Shown here piece after piece: positions 34,410 through 42,622 of a DNA stretch of 64,000 nt. The position numbers and the translations under genes are program-made. A model generated the notes under the pieces. That model saw only the letters and a program-made list of their open reading frames with translations. It searched no databases and was not told the origin of the DNA. Every line of letters begins with the position of its first letter. Position 1 is the stretch's first letter. Origin of the DNA: DSCS01 sp035391585 (lineage in GTDB: Bacteria; Macinerneyibacteriota; Macinerneyibacteria; Macinerneyibacteriales; DSCS01); NCBI GenBank assembly GCA_964574875.1, contig CAZNOX010000004.1, positions 37,263-101,262 of the forward strand. The letters run 5' to 3'.

Positions 34410-35003
34410 TCAGGGAACCCTGACCCAATGGGTATCTTCAACAAACCCCCAGGAAAAAAGCATGGTCTTTCTGTTCAGCACCACCAGTTCAAGAAAATCA
34501 GGGTGGACCCTTTTCGGCTGGCGGACCACCTTGAGCGAGATGAGGCGGCCGTCGGCAAACCCTTCAAACTCAGCGACGACTGCGCCGTTTTTTTTCTCGA
34601 CTCCGGTAAGACGGTTGCCGGCCTGGCGTAAAGTGACCACAGAATCAAGAAAAGCCCAGTCGCCGGTGAGATCCACAGGATCGGGGTCACCGCCCTTGAT
34701 TCTCACCCAGTCTTCAATGCTGTTTTCGATGATCCAGTCAGGATTCTCCAGTGTGCCCGATGTGGTCAGGCTCAGAGAGTACTGAAAAGAGAGATTCTTC
34801 CCGTCCGCCCTGATCACACCGTTCCGTATCTCCTTCTCTCCTCTGTAATAGCTCTCTTTAGTAAAGGCGTATCCATCCTCAGCAGGGGTGACCCGGACGA
34901 TCCCTTTACTCTGCTTGATCACCCACTCCCCGGACAAATCCGCGGCAGCGCACCATCCCCAGACAACCCCGGCCAGAATCAACAATAGAAGAAATCTTTT
35001 CAT
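34410..35003 (-). CDS. hypothetical exported protein with two similar modules
   Basis: The 197-residue protein has a signal peptide (RFLLLLILAGVVWGWCAAA). Two modules follow, each opening with a DLSGEW/DLTGDW motif (near residues 22 and 112), continuing with beta strands and a charged turn: YRGEKEIRNGVIRADGKNLSFQYSL and LRQAGNRLTGVEKKNGAVVAEFEGFADGRLISLKVV. This resembles the repeated small beta-barrel domains of lipocalin-like secreted proteins, but no family is identified. AAGGAGG precedes the ATG. It is transcribed alone. Confidence 0.65.
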   Translation of the reverse strand: MKRFLLLLILAGVVWGWCAAADLSGEWVIKQSKGIVRVTPAEDGYAFTKESYYRGEKEIRNGVIRADGKNLSFQYSLSLTTSGTLENPDWIIENSIEDWVRIKGGDPDPVDLTGDWAFLDSVVTLRQAGNRLTGVEKKNGAVVAEFEGFADGRLISLKVVRQPKRVHPDFLELVVLNRKTMLFSWGFVEDTHWVRVP

Positions 35004-35024
35004 ACTGCCTCCTTCTCACTTTCT

Positions 35025-35053
35025 ATTATAGAAGAGCTTGCTCTGTTTGACAA
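35025..35053 (-). promoter_or_regulatory. promoter of the gene at 34410-35003
   Basis: On the minus strand TTGTCA (35048-35053) and TATAAT (35025-35030), 17-bp spacer. Confidence 0.8.
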
Positions 35054-35076
35054 GGAAGAGCCAGCGCCTCTTTTCC

Positions 35077-35104
35077 TTGACAACGGTGAATAAGTGTGTA
35101 TTCT
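35077..35104 (+). promoter_or_regulatory. promoter of the gene at 35126
   Basis: TTGACA (35077-35082) and TATTCT (35099-35104), 16-bp spacer. The start point near 35111 excludes an upstream in-frame GTG at 35096 as the translation start. Confidence 0.75.
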
Positions 35105-35125
35105 ACCCAAAAAGGCAAGATTCTT

Positions 35126-35695
35126 ATGTTTTCATCCGTTCATGAGTTAAAAAAGATGTACCGCTACGATGTGAAGCGGAAGACCTTCCATATTGACATC
35201 CGCCTGGACTATTACCGCGACCTCTATAATGAATGGGATTATTCCCCTCTCCACAGGAGGGATATCGACATGGACCTCCTGGAGTTCATTGAAGAGTGCA
35301 CCAGCGAGATCCCCTTGAAGTTCCGGATTCAGATTAATTTCTACCTTCCCAAAAAGGTCAAAAACAGCGAGATCGAAGAAAAGAATATTACGGGGATGAA
35401 AAACTTCTTCTCCTATACCCTGAACAAACAGCTCCGGGAGCGCCGGAGGATGTTTCACAGCTCCCTTGTCTACGGACTCACAGGGTCGGCTCTCCTCATC
35501 GGAGCGTTTCTCCTTCAGACCCTGCTGAAAAATGACTCGGCGGCCGTGCTCATCTCAGAGGGCCTTTTTATCGGCGGCTGGGTCCTTTTCTGGGAACTCT
35601 TCTCTTTTGTCTTCTTCAGGATTCAAAATGTCAACCGGGAGATCAGAAACGACAGACGCATCCTCGAAGCCCAGATCGTCTATCACTATATCTGA
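35126..35695 (+). CDS. hypothetical protein with two C-terminal membrane helices
   Basis: The 189-residue protein has a charged cytoplasmic domain of about 110 residues rich in Asp, Arg and Tyr (IDIRLDYYRDLYNEWDYSPLHRRDIDMDLLEFIEE). Two transmembrane helices follow (LVYGLTGSALLIGAFLLQTLL and LISEGLFIGGWVLFWELFSFVFF), then a basic tail. No family is recognised. The start at 35126 is set by the promoter position; the ribosome-binding site is weak. It ends 11 bases from the convergent MscS gene. Confidence 0.65.
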   Translation: MFSSVHELKKMYRYDVKRKTFHIDIRLDYYRDLYNEWDYSPLHRRDIDMDLLEFIEECTSEIPLKFRIQINFYLPKKVKNSEIEEKNITGMKNFFSYTLNKQLRERRRMFHSSLVYGLTGSALLIGAFLLQTLLKNDSAAVLISEGLFIGGWVLFWELFSFVFFRIQNVNREIRNDRRILEAQIVYHYI

Positions 35696-35706
35696 CACAT
35701 CGTCTT

Positions 35707-36627
35707 CTATTCACCTTGCCCCGGATTCTTTTTCCCTTCTGCTGGATCAGTGTACAACCGCATGGTGGGGTAAGCCAGCCCGATATCGGGATGATTTTTC
35801 AATTCCCTGAGGACATCCTCCCAGATCGCTTCAGTGCTGCCCCTTCTTTTCCTGGGTTCACACATGTAACGCATGGTGAGAAGCACTCCGCTCTCTTTCA
35901 CCGACGTGTAGACGATGGGAGTCAATTGCGAATAAAAGATCATGAACTTCTTGCTGGCCTCTCTCAGGCTGTGCTCTGCAGCAGGCGTCAGCTGTTCAGC
36001 ATGTCTGTTGACAATCTCCTTCAGGATCTCCTTCGCCTTCTGCCAGTCGCTTTCAAACGTGATCAGGACGGGGATCTCATTCCAGATATAGCGGAAACCT
36101 TTGGTATAATTCGCTAACGTATCGGTGAAGACCTTGCTGTTGTTGATATCGATGATCCGCCCTGTGCTCTGATCAGCATCCACCCAGTTTCCGATCTCGA
36201 TGAGGGTAAACTGAAAGACGCGGATATCGATGACATCACCGGCATAATCTCCGATCTGGATCCGGTCTCCCATGGAAAAGGGACGCCGCGAGATGATAAA
36301 CAGCCAGCCGGCGATATTGGTCAGCGGATCCTTCATGGCAATGGCCAATCCGGCAGACAGGAGTCCCAGATAAGTGGCCAGGGTCTGGATGCCTTTGAGC
36401 CAGATACTGCCCATGATGAGAAGAGCCATGATTCCGGTGACATAGGTCAGGCTTTTGCGCCACGTATAGCGGGCTTTGATATCTGATGTGAGCCTGTTGA
36501 CGATATGGAGGACAACCAGGCGGACAAGCCAGAAAAGGACACCCACGAGCAGTGTGGAGAGGATCTTGACCTGGACATCCGGGCTGATCCCGGTCCATTC
36601 CTGGATGAAATCATATATGGGAGCCAT
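35707..36627 (-). CDS. mechanosensitive ion channel family protein (MscS-like)
   Basis: The 306-residue protein has membrane spans near 25-45, 64-80 and a pore helix TYLGLLSAGLAIAMKDPLTNIAGWLFIISRRPFSMGDRIQIGDYAGDVIDI, the core MscS signature. DIRVFQFTLIEIGNW and IIDINNSKVFTDTLANYT belong to the beta domain. The C-terminus is a mixed alpha/beta tail. It probably opens under membrane tension to release solutes after osmotic down-shock. AAAGGAG precedes the ATG. Confidence 0.87.
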   Translation of the reverse strand: MAPIYDFIQEWTGISPDVQVKILSTLLVGVLFWLVRLVVLHIVNRLTSDIKARYTWRKSLTYVTGIMALLIMGSIWLKGIQTLATYLGLLSAGLAIAMKDPLTNIAGWLFIISRRPFSMGDRIQIGDYAGDVIDIRVFQFTLIEIGNWVDADQSTGRIIDINNSKVFTDTLANYTKGFRYIWNEIPVLITFESDWQKAKEILKEIVNRHAEQLTPAAEHSLREASKKFMIFYSQLTPIVYTSVKESGVLLTMRYMCEPRKRRGSTEAIWEDVLRELKNHPDIGLAYPTMRLYTDPAEGKKNPGQGE

Positions 36628-36652
36628 GATTCACTCCTTTGATCTTCCCTTT

Positions 36653-36681
36653 ATTTTAATGGATTTTACCCGGGGAGTCAA
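36653..36681 (-). promoter_or_regulatory. promoter of the MscS-like gene
   Basis: On the minus strand TTGACT (36676-36681) and TAAAAT (36653-36658), 17-bp spacer. Confidence 0.7.
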
Positions 36682-36719
36682 AGACTCTTTCCCGCGCGGG
36701 ATCAGCTGTTTTCAAAACG

Positions 36720-37607
36720 TCAGGAGTCACATGAACGGCACTCTTCGTCGGAGAGCTCGAACTCCAGAGTGGGATGGGTGACCCCCTCCTCTTCAAGGAT
36801 CTTTCGGACATCCGTTTTGATGGTCCGGGTCTCCCGGACGGAAATATCGTCCTCCAGGACCAGGTGACAGGAAAAGATATGGTGAAGGCCGTCCACGGAC
36901 CAGAGGTGCATGTCGTGAGCCTCCTTCACATTCTCAAGAGCCTCGATCCTTCTTTTGATCAGAGAGATGTCGCTGTCTCTGGGGGTGTACTGTAAAAAGA
37001 TCTGGACGGCCTCTTTGATATTGGGGACGATCTTAGCGATAATGAAGACCGACAATCCCACAGAAAGAATGGGGTCGAGGATGGGAAGATAGGCCACCTT
37101 CATCACAAGACTCACAATGAGGACGGCGACCCATCCGATGGCATCTTCCAGAAGATGAAACATCACCACACGCTCATTGATCTTCTCCCCGCCTTTGAGA
37201 CGGAGGACGGCGGCACCATTGACCGCCACACCGATCAGAGCCATAATGATCATTCCCTCCACCCTGACATCCTCCGGATGGAAGAGACGGGGGATCGCTT
37301 CGCTCAGGATAAAGACTGACCCTGTGAGAAGGATCACTGCGCTGATCACGGCCCCGAGGAGAGAAAAGCGCTTGTAGCCGTAGGTCAGGCGTTCAGTCCG
37401 CGGCTTTTGAGAAAGGCGTTCCAGATACCAGGAGAGGGCCAGAGTCACCGAATCTCCCAGGTCATGGACGGCATCAGAGAGAATAGCCACACTGTTTGTC
37501 AATATCCCCCCGATGATCTCAAAGACGGTAAAGGCAAGGTTCAGAAAAAAGGCCACGGAGATATTCCTGTGACTCTCATGATGATGATGGTGATGATGAT
37601 GCGCCAT
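36720..37607 (-). CDS. cation diffusion facilitator (zinc-type) with octa-histidine N-terminus
   Basis: The 295-residue CDF protein has six membrane helices. It shows the metal-site pattern in NSVAILSDAVHDLGDSVTLALSWYLE and HLLEDAIGWVAVLIVSL, and a C-terminal cytoplasmic domain with AHDMHLWSVDGLHHIFSCHLV. It exchanges Zn2+ (or Cd2+, Co2+) for H+ out of the cytoplasm. The N-terminus opens MA followed by eight consecutive His, encoded mostly as CAT, which may act as a metal-collecting tail. It may balance the ZnuABC uptake system 30 kb away. AAGGAGGG precedes the ATG. Confidence 0.9.
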   Translation of the reverse strand: MAHHHHHHHHESHRNISVAFFLNLAFTVFEIIGGILTNSVAILSDAVHDLGDSVTLALSWYLERLSQKPRTERLTYGYKRFSLLGAVISAVILLTGSVFILSEAIPRLFHPEDVRVEGMIIMALIGVAVNGAAVLRLKGGEKINERVVMFHLLEDAIGWVAVLIVSLVMKVAYLPILDPILSVGLSVFIIAKIVPNIKEAVQIFLQYTPRDSDISLIKRRIEALENVKEAHDMHLWSVDGLHHIFSCHLVLEDDISVRETRTIKTDVRKILEEEGVTHPTLEFELSDEECRSCDS

Positions 37608-37630
37608 AAGCCCTCCTTTTCCTCACCGCT

Positions 37631-37658
37631 ATTATAAAGAAAAGGAAAGAAAGGTCAA
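37631..37658 (-). promoter_or_regulatory. promoter of the CDF gene
   Basis: On the minus strand TTGACC (37653-37658) and TATAAT (37631-37636), 16-bp spacer. Confidence 0.75.
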
Positions 37659-37668
37659 ATCGGAAATT

Positions 37669-38067
37669 TCAAAAACGGACCGGGCCCAGCAAGGCTGCCG
37701 CCCCCTTCCCCGAAAGATAGCCCAAAAAGATAAAGAGTAGAGCCGCGGCATGATGTGCGGCGATATAGGCCAGCCCGGCACCGGCCCGTCCTGATGAAAA
37801 AAAGGAAAAGAGTTCTTTGGTATAGAGGGAAAACGTGGTAAAAGAGCCCAGAAAGCCCGTCACCAGAAGAAGATTCATGGTCGTGAGCCCTCCATACATC
37901 CTGGCCATGCCTTCTATGATACCCAGAAGAAAACAGCCCAGGGTATTGATGATGATGGTGGAGAGGGGAAACTCCAGAGTCGTCAAAAGATCGAAAAGGC
38001 GTGAGGATCCATACCGGGCTGCTGCCCCCATGGCCCCTCCCAGAGAAATAAAAAGGAAAGATTTCAC
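37669..38067 (-). CDS. crcB: fluoride channel CrcB/FluC
   Basis: The 132-residue protein has four membrane helices and the Fluc signatures LGGAMGAAARYG, PLSTIIINTLGCFLLGI and VTGFLGSFTTFSLYTKE, with the Na+-site glycines and Phe-box residues. It exports fluoride as a dual-topology dimer. The start codon is GTG at 38067, with GGAGG five bases upstream. The gene sits directly behind a fluoride riboswitch, which confirms its function. Confidence 0.93.
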   Translation of the reverse strand: MKSFLFISLGGAMGAAARYGSSRLFDLLTTLEFPLSTIIINTLGCFLLGIIEGMARMYGGLTTMNLLLVTGFLGSFTTFSLYTKELFSFFSSGRAGAGLAYIAAHHAAALLFIFLGYLSGKGAAALLGPVRF

Positions 38068-38085
38068 ACAGGCCTCCGCTTGATG

Positions 38086-38139
38086 TTTCAGGAGTCATCA
38101 GCTTCAACAGCGGTTTTCAGGTGAACTCCATCACCGGAT
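38086..38139 (-). ncRNA. fluoride riboswitch (crcB motif)
   Basis: On the minus strand the aptamer reads GGTGATGGAGTTCACC, then AACCGCTG, a short loop and AGCTGATGACTCCT. These are the diagnostic conserved blocks of the crcB RNA motif in the right order. It ends about 20 bases before the GTG of crcB. The distal ACTCC could pair either with GGAGT of the aptamer (fluoride bound) or with the GGAGG ribosome-binding site of crcB, which suggests translational ON control. No intrinsic terminator is seen between the aptamer and the gene. Confidence 0.93.
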
Positions 38140-38223
38140 GTCACGGGAAAAAAGGGAGTGGAACAGCATCCCCGGTGACAAACTTAAATAACGAAACGAT
38201 CTATTTTGTGCTATGCAGCAAAA

Positions 38224-38409
38224 TCAGATTTTTTTAACGTTAATAGCGCAGGGGCCTTTTCTGCCTTCCCCTACTTCGAACTCTACGGTGTCGCCTTCAT
38301 CGATGAAGCCATTGACATCGTTTTTATGGACGAACAGGTCGTTTCCGTCCTCTTTCTGAATAAACCCAAAGCCTTTAGTCGCGTTGAACCACTTAACAGT
38401 ACCTTTCAT
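38224..38409 (-). CDS. cold-shock domain protein
   Basis: The 61-residue protein is a single cold-shock OB fold: KGTVKWFNATKGFGFIQKEDGNDLFVHKNDV, with RNP1 (KGFGFI) and RNP2 (LFVHK), then GDTVEFEVGEGRKGPCAINVKKI. It binds single-stranded RNA and DNA. It is slightly shorter than CspA (70). The start at 38409 begins the domain. A leader of about 65 bases separates it from its promoter and includes an ACCGGG/CCCGGT stem, as expected for temperature-controlled translation. Confidence 0.92.
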   Translation of the reverse strand: MKGTVKWFNATKGFGFIQKEDGNDLFVHKNDVNGFIDEGDTVEFEVGEGRKGPCAINVKKI

Positions 38410-38479
38410 GTAGTAACCTTTCACAACCGGGATCCGTCCGGACCCGGTCTTTTTAATGAGAACACCGTTCCACTCGCTA

Positions 38480-38507
38480 ACAATACACTCTTTTTCAGGT
38501 TTGTCAA
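38480..38507 (-). promoter_or_regulatory. promoter of the cold-shock gene
   Basis: On the minus strand TTGACA (38502-38507) and TATTGT (38480-38485), 16-bp spacer, placed between the stop of the FAD protein gene and the long leader. Confidence 0.75.
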
Positions 38508-38509
38508 TA

Positions 38510-39904
38510 TTATTTATTCTTTTCTCTTCTGGCAACCGCTCGGGCGATCATGATCCCGTTGACGCTGGCATGCATGAGCCCTCGTGTGAGCCCGGCCCCG
38601 TCACCGCCCGCATAAAGCCTGGAGATACTTGTCTCAAAATCCTCTGTGACGTCGACCTTGTTGCTGTAAAATTTCACTTCGACACCGTACATGAGAGTCT
38701 CATCACTGGCCAGGCCGGGGATGAGCTTGTCCAGGGCCAGGATCGTCTCTTTGATGTTCAGCATGGTCCGGTAGGGGATGGCATGGCCCAGGTCCCCCGG
38801 TTCGGCATCGGGCATTGTCGGAGTGATATTCCCCCGTTTCAGCCGCTCGTGAGTGGTCCTCCGGCCCCTGATAAAGTCACCGAAGCGCTGGACCAGGATC
38901 TTTCCGTCAGCCAGCATATTGCCGAGAGCCGCCACTTTTTTCCCGTATTCGATGGGCTCATGGAAGGGAGTGTCGAACTGGTTGCTCACCAGCAGGGCAA
39001 AGTTTGTATTATCGGATTTTGTATTTTTGTAGGAGTGTCCGTTGACGGTGGCCAGTCCGTGTTCATAATGTTCCACGGCGACAAATCCGGATGGATTCTG
39101 ACAAAATGTGCGGACCTTATCATCATAGGTATCGGTATAATAGACCAGTTTCCCTTCATAAAGAAATTCGTTGATCTTCGCCATGATCTCATTTTTCACT
39201 TCGACACGGACTCCCACATCAACAGGATTGACTGCTGTACGGATCCCCTGTTTCCGGCAGAGGCCCTGAAACCACTCTGACCCTTCGCGGCCCACGGTGA
39301 TGATGACATCATCTGCGGGGATCGTCTCATTCTCCCGGATAACCACGCCCCTGATGCGTCCCTCCTCGACGATGATGTCCTCCACTTTCGTCTCAAAGAC
39401 AAGGGTGACCCCCTTCTTTTCAAGATAATTCTGTATCCGTGAATAGACCTCGTAAGCCTGTTCTGTCCCCAGGTGTTTCAGAGGGTAGTCGATGAGACGC
39501 AGGTTGGCCTGAATCGCTTTCAGCTTCAGGTCGCTGATCATGTCTTTGTTGTCTGCTCCATAAGTCTTGGAATCCGCTCCGAAAGTTTCGTAATAGCGGC
39601 TGTACGTATAGTCGATAAGTTCCTGGAGGTGTTTTTCTTCAACATACTGGTCCAGGCCGCCCACGTAAGGGCTCAGGGAGAGCTTCCCGTCTGAAAAGGC
39701 TCCGGCTCCGCTGAATCCCGTTGTGATATTGCACGGCTCGCAATGAACACATTCTCCCGTAGTCCTTTTGGGACACACTCGCCGGGTGATGGACCGTCCC
39801 TTTTCGAAAATTGTGATCTCTGAATCCGGCATCTTTTCCAGCAGCTCCAGAGCTGTAAAAATACCCGCAGGCCCGGCCCCCACTATGACGATCTTCGTCT
39901 TCAT
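38510..39904 (-). CDS. FAD-dependent protein (COG2509 family dehydrogenase-like)
   Basis: The 464-residue protein opens with the dinucleotide site IVIVGAGPAGIFTALELL and the acidic strand end FEKG. It carries four close cysteines, RVCPKRTTGECVHCEPCNI, then GFSGAGAFSDGKLSLSPYVGG. IRGVVIRENETIPADDVIITVGREGSEWF and the C-terminal RLYAGGDGAGLTRGLMHASVNGIMIARAV complete the FAD fold. COG2509 proteins are conserved in anaerobes but uncharacterised. The Cys cluster may hold Fe-S or Zn. GGAGGAG precedes the ATG. It is cotranscribed with the small gene upstream. Confidence 0.85.
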   Translation of the reverse strand: MKTKIVIVGAGPAGIFTALELLEKMPDSEITIFEKGRSITRRVCPKRTTGECVHCEPCNITTGFSGAGAFSDGKLSLSPYVGGLDQYVEEKHLQELIDYTYSRYYETFGADSKTYGADNKDMISDLKLKAIQANLRLIDYPLKHLGTEQAYEVYSRIQNYLEKKGVTLVFETKVEDIIVEEGRIRGVVIRENETIPADDVIITVGREGSEWFQGLCRKQGIRTAVNPVDVGVRVEVKNEIMAKINEFLYEGKLVYYTDTYDDKVRTFCQNPSGFVAVEHYEHGLATVNGHSYKNTKSDNTNFALLVSNQFDTPFHEPIEYGKKVAALGNMLADGKILVQRFGDFIRGRRTTHERLKRGNITPTMPDAEPGDLGHAIPYRTMLNIKETILALDKLIPGLASDETLMYGVEVKFYSNKVDVTEDFETSISRLYAGGDGAGLTRGLMHASVNGIMIARAVARREKNK

Positions 39905-39921
39905 GGTCTCTCCTCCAGGGA

Positions 39922-40227
39922 TTATGATGAGAGGATATCGATTTTTGCGATATATTCTGCTTTGAGGATCTTTTCCCGCCCCTTCAGGTCTTTGAGACGG
40001 ATCCAGCTGCCTTCCACCTGCTCCACGGTCCCGATCTCGGGAGACAGTGCAGAATCGATACAGCGGACTTTGATCTTTCGTCCCACAAGGCTTTGAATCA
40101 TGGTCATGTCCATGGATACCCCTTTCTCTTTATTGATGATGAGAGCCGCCAGGAGACGTCTTCTTCTGTTATTCTGAGCTGTGATGATCATAACGACGAT
40201 GATGGCTGCTAAAGCCCCGGGATTCAT
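39922..40227 (-). CDS. hypothetical small membrane-anchored protein
   Basis: The 101-residue protein has one N-terminal membrane helix (ALAAIIVVMIITA), a basic stretch NNRRRRLL and a C-terminal Sm-like or KOW-like strand domain: MIQSLVGRKIKVRCIDSALSPEIGTVEQVEGSWIRLKDLKGREKILKAEYI. The latter resembles small barrel domains of unknown function in Clostridia and spirochaetes. AAGGAGC precedes the ATG. The FAD gene follows after 17 bases. Confidence 0.7.
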   Translation of the reverse strand: MNPGALAAIIVVMIITAQNNRRRRLLAALIINKEKGVSMDMTMIQSLVGRKIKVRCIDSALSPEIGTVEQVEGSWIRLKDLKGREKILKAEYIAKIDILSS

Positions 40228-40252
40228 CCGTGCTCCTTCCTCTTAACGTCCC

Positions 40253-40280
40253 ATTCTACCACGTATTTCCGGGTATGCAA
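40253..40280 (-). promoter_or_regulatory. promoter of the small gene and FAD gene
   Basis: On the minus strand TTGCAT (40275-40280) and TAGAAT (40253-40258), 16-bp spacer. Confidence 0.65.
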
Positions 40281-40293
40281 GACAGCATTCCCG

Positions 40294-41586
40294 TTACTTT
40301 TTCAGCGTAAATCTCAAAAGCCCGTCCCAGGTTGTGCTCTCCTCAGTATCAGCCCCGTACAAGGTGAGGTCTTCCGAGGCGGGAAGAGTGAACGTCAGAG
40401 AAAAGAGATCGCCTTCCTCTCTCTTGAGGGGGATCATCTTCTCATCAGCGGCAAAAGCCGCTTTGGCATAACCCGGAAGACGAAACCGGAATGTCGCCCT
40501 CTCCCCCTGTTTCAGCACCCCCCGCCTGGGAAGCAGAAGACGGCCGTTGCACTCTTCAAAATCGCGGTAAACCTCAGGGTAGGTGTACGATACTCCTGTT
40601 GAGACAGAAAGCCCGATCTCCCCTGCCAATTCCAGCCGGGTTTCTCCGGGTTCTCCGGCAAAAATGAGGACATCGTAAATCCCCGGCTCAGGAAACAGGA
40701 GCGAGAGGGAAAGCACGCCCTCATCCTCGTCCACCCAGACCAGTCGTCCGGGAAGGGTACTCCCCACCTTGAGGATCCGGGCAGAGAGACGCGTCTTCTT
40801 CATCGGGGAAAAAGCAAGGAGAAGGGGGTTGGAAACAGCGGCTCCCTCCCGAAGCTGTTCAAGGGAGGAGCGTGAAAAATACTCATAATAGGTCCCTGTC
40901 AACAGGGGCCGGCTGAGAAACTCTTCCCGGGTCACCTCGTCATCCAGAAGCTGCCAGGCCGGGTCTTCAGGGAAGTGGGTGGAGATCAGCTCTTCCGGCG
41001 GGATAAAGAGGTATGCGGCAGAGTAGCGGGATTGATACTCCTCACCTGAGAGAAAGCCGGCATCCCACGTGGTATCCACCGGGAACCACCGGCCCCGGAT
41101 CTTCACTGCATTCCAGGCGTGACTGAGGGTCTTTCTCTTCTCCTTTGTGAGAGGAAGACGGACCTCTCCCCGGATGATGACACATTCGGTTCCCGAAGCT
41201 CTGGAAAGGGCCTGAAAAAGGCGGGCATAACCTTCACAGACCGCTTCTCTTCTCTTCAGGACAGAAACGACGTCCTGGGGAGGGATCCGTCCTGAAAAGA
41301 GGGCTTCCGTGTCATAATCAATATGGAGTGCGACCCAGTCATGCAGCATTTTGATCCGGAGAAACTCATCGTCGACTCCCTGCAGATAACGGGAGACCCA
41401 TTCCCTGAGAGGGTCGGCGTTTTCCTTTTCAAGAGACTCCGCCAATGGGCCCGGAACAGACCGGGCAACCGGTTCAGGGTCATGGGGATATCGGGGTAAA
41501 GAGGCTCTCCCCTCCCCCGGAAGAGAGGGGAGGAGCAGAAAAAAGAGAGCTGACAGGGCCATCCATTCTCTGAGCCGCATCTTCAC
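40294..41586 (-). CDS. secreted transglutaminase-like protein
   Basis: The 430-residue protein has a signal peptide (REWMALSALFFLLLPSLPGEGRA). A transglutaminase/peptidase fold carries Cys117 (REAVCEGYARLFQAL), His156 (LSHAWNAVKI) and Asp171 (FPVDTTWDAG). About 200 residues of beta-sandwich-like sequence follow (GETRLELAGEIGLSVSTG, GERATFRFRLPGYAKAAFAAD), as in KY-type transglutaminase-like proteins. It may cross-link or hydrolyse envelope peptides. The start is GTG at 41586 or ATG at 41580; neither has a strong ribosome-binding site. It follows the lipoprotein gene after 17 bases. Confidence 0.82.
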   Translation of the reverse strand: MKMRLREWMALSALFFLLLPSLPGEGRASLPRYPHDPEPVARSVPGPLAESLEKENADPLREWVSRYLQGVDDEFLRIKMLHDWVALHIDYDTEALFSGRIPPQDVVSVLKRREAVCEGYARLFQALSRASGTECVIIRGEVRLPLTKEKRKTLSHAWNAVKIRGRWFPVDTTWDAGFLSGEEYQSRYSAAYLFIPPEELISTHFPEDPAWQLLDDEVTREEFLSRPLLTGTYYEYFSRSSLEQLREGAAVSNPLLLAFSPMKKTRLSARILKVGSTLPGRLVWVDEDEGVLSLSLLFPEPGIYDVLIFAGEPGETRLELAGEIGLSVSTGVSYTYPEVYRDFEECNGRLLLPRRGVLKQGERATFRFRLPGYAKAAFAADEKMIPLKREEGDLFSLTFTLPASEDLTLYGADTEESTTWDGLLRFTLKK

Positions 41587-41603
41587 TTCATCTCTTTTGA
41601 ATG

Positions 41604-42380
41604 CTACTCAGTCTCCGCAGGATAGAGAGTGACAGTCAGGTCACCCGCCACAAGGGACACCGCATAATAGGGGAGCACCTCCAAATCCTTCCAGTCGTCC
41701 CAGGAGAGAGGGACATTCCCGAAAAGACCGGGAGAGTTGTCCATAAAATCTGCAACACTCGTATAGGACGGGGGATATTCCGGAGAGACATGCAGTTGGA
41801 TATTCTGCCCGCTGAAAAGATAATACATCTTTGCATAACGGAAAAACGGGTCTGTATTGTTCTCAAAGATCGAGAGGATATACATCCCGTCACCGTTGAG
41901 CGCCGCTGCAAATTCAAATCGGACATGAGGCATAGTCGTGTTGGTGAGCCGTCCCTGGTAGGATTGGGCATTGTACTCGACACGGGTCTGGTATTCACCC
42001 GGTGTCCCTGTATTGGTATACCATTCCGCCAGATAGTAATCCGACATAGGAGCGATGATGCCGATGATGTGGTCATCCCCGTCATAAAACTCAAATTCCC
42101 ACTGCTGCTCGTCATCGTTCCAGGTTTTTTCCTGGCAGATCAGAAGGAAGCGATGGATCTCCGAAAGCGCCGTCTCAAAGACCGGTTCCAGCCATTGAGC
42201 GGCAAAGCCCGGATCATAATCTCCGGCCTCGGTATAGAGAGCCTGAGAAAGGGAGACCGCGTTGTTATACAACCCTTCGGGGGGGTTAAAGGTCGGCCCT
42301 GAAAAACTCACTTCATCGTCTTTGCCGCATCCGGCCAGCAGGACAGACCCCAGCAGAATAAAAAAGAATACTCTTCTCAT
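41604..42380 (-). CDS. hypothetical lipoprotein
   Basis: The 258-residue protein has the lipobox GSVLLAGCGKDDE (Cys near 18). It is rich in Tyr, Asp and Asn, with SLSQALYTEAGDYDPGFAAQWLEPVFETALSEIHRFLLI as an amphipathic helix. Strand-forming stretches follow, such as QQWEFEFYDGDDHIIGIIAP and PHVRFEFAAALNGDGMYILSIFEN. No family is recognised. GAGGAGG fixes the start. It is cotranscribed with the transglutaminase-like gene, which may act on the same envelope target. Confidence 0.68.
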   Translation of the reverse strand: MRRVFFFILLGSVLLAGCGKDDEVSFSGPTFNPPEGLYNNAVSLSQALYTEAGDYDPGFAAQWLEPVFETALSEIHRFLLICQEKTWNDDEQQWEFEFYDGDDHIIGIIAPMSDYYLAEWYTNTGTPGEYQTRVEYNAQSYQGRLTNTTMPHVRFEFAAALNGDGMYILSIFENNTDPFFRYAKMYYLFSGQNIQLHVSPEYPPSYTSVADFMDNSPGLFGNVPLSWDDWKDLEVLPYYAVSLVAGDLTVTLYPAETE

Positions 42381-42403
42381 AAAAGACCTCCTCGGTAACC
42401 CTA

Positions 42404-42432
42404 ATGCTATCACGGCTCTTCTGAAATGACAA
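42404..42432 (-). promoter_or_regulatory. promoter of the lipoprotein-transglutaminase operon
   Basis: On the minus strand TTGTCA (42427-42432) and TAGCAT (42404-42409), 17-bp spacer. The remaining intergenic sequence up to 42622 holds two short G+C-rich inverted repeats but no gene that I can support. Confidence 0.65.
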
Positions 42433-42622
42433 GTCCCGACCTTCACTCCTCGGGGAAGAGAACGTCTTTCCTTTTCACGCTGACCTCGTCCAGAGCTCTG
42501 TCTGGAACCTCATATCAGGTTTCAAAAAAGATTCAGAAGTGAAGGCTCCCGGCAAATCCCCGGGTGAACGCCGCCCCCGTAGTCCAAAGGCGGCCATTGA
42601 CAAGACTCATTCCTGATTCAGC

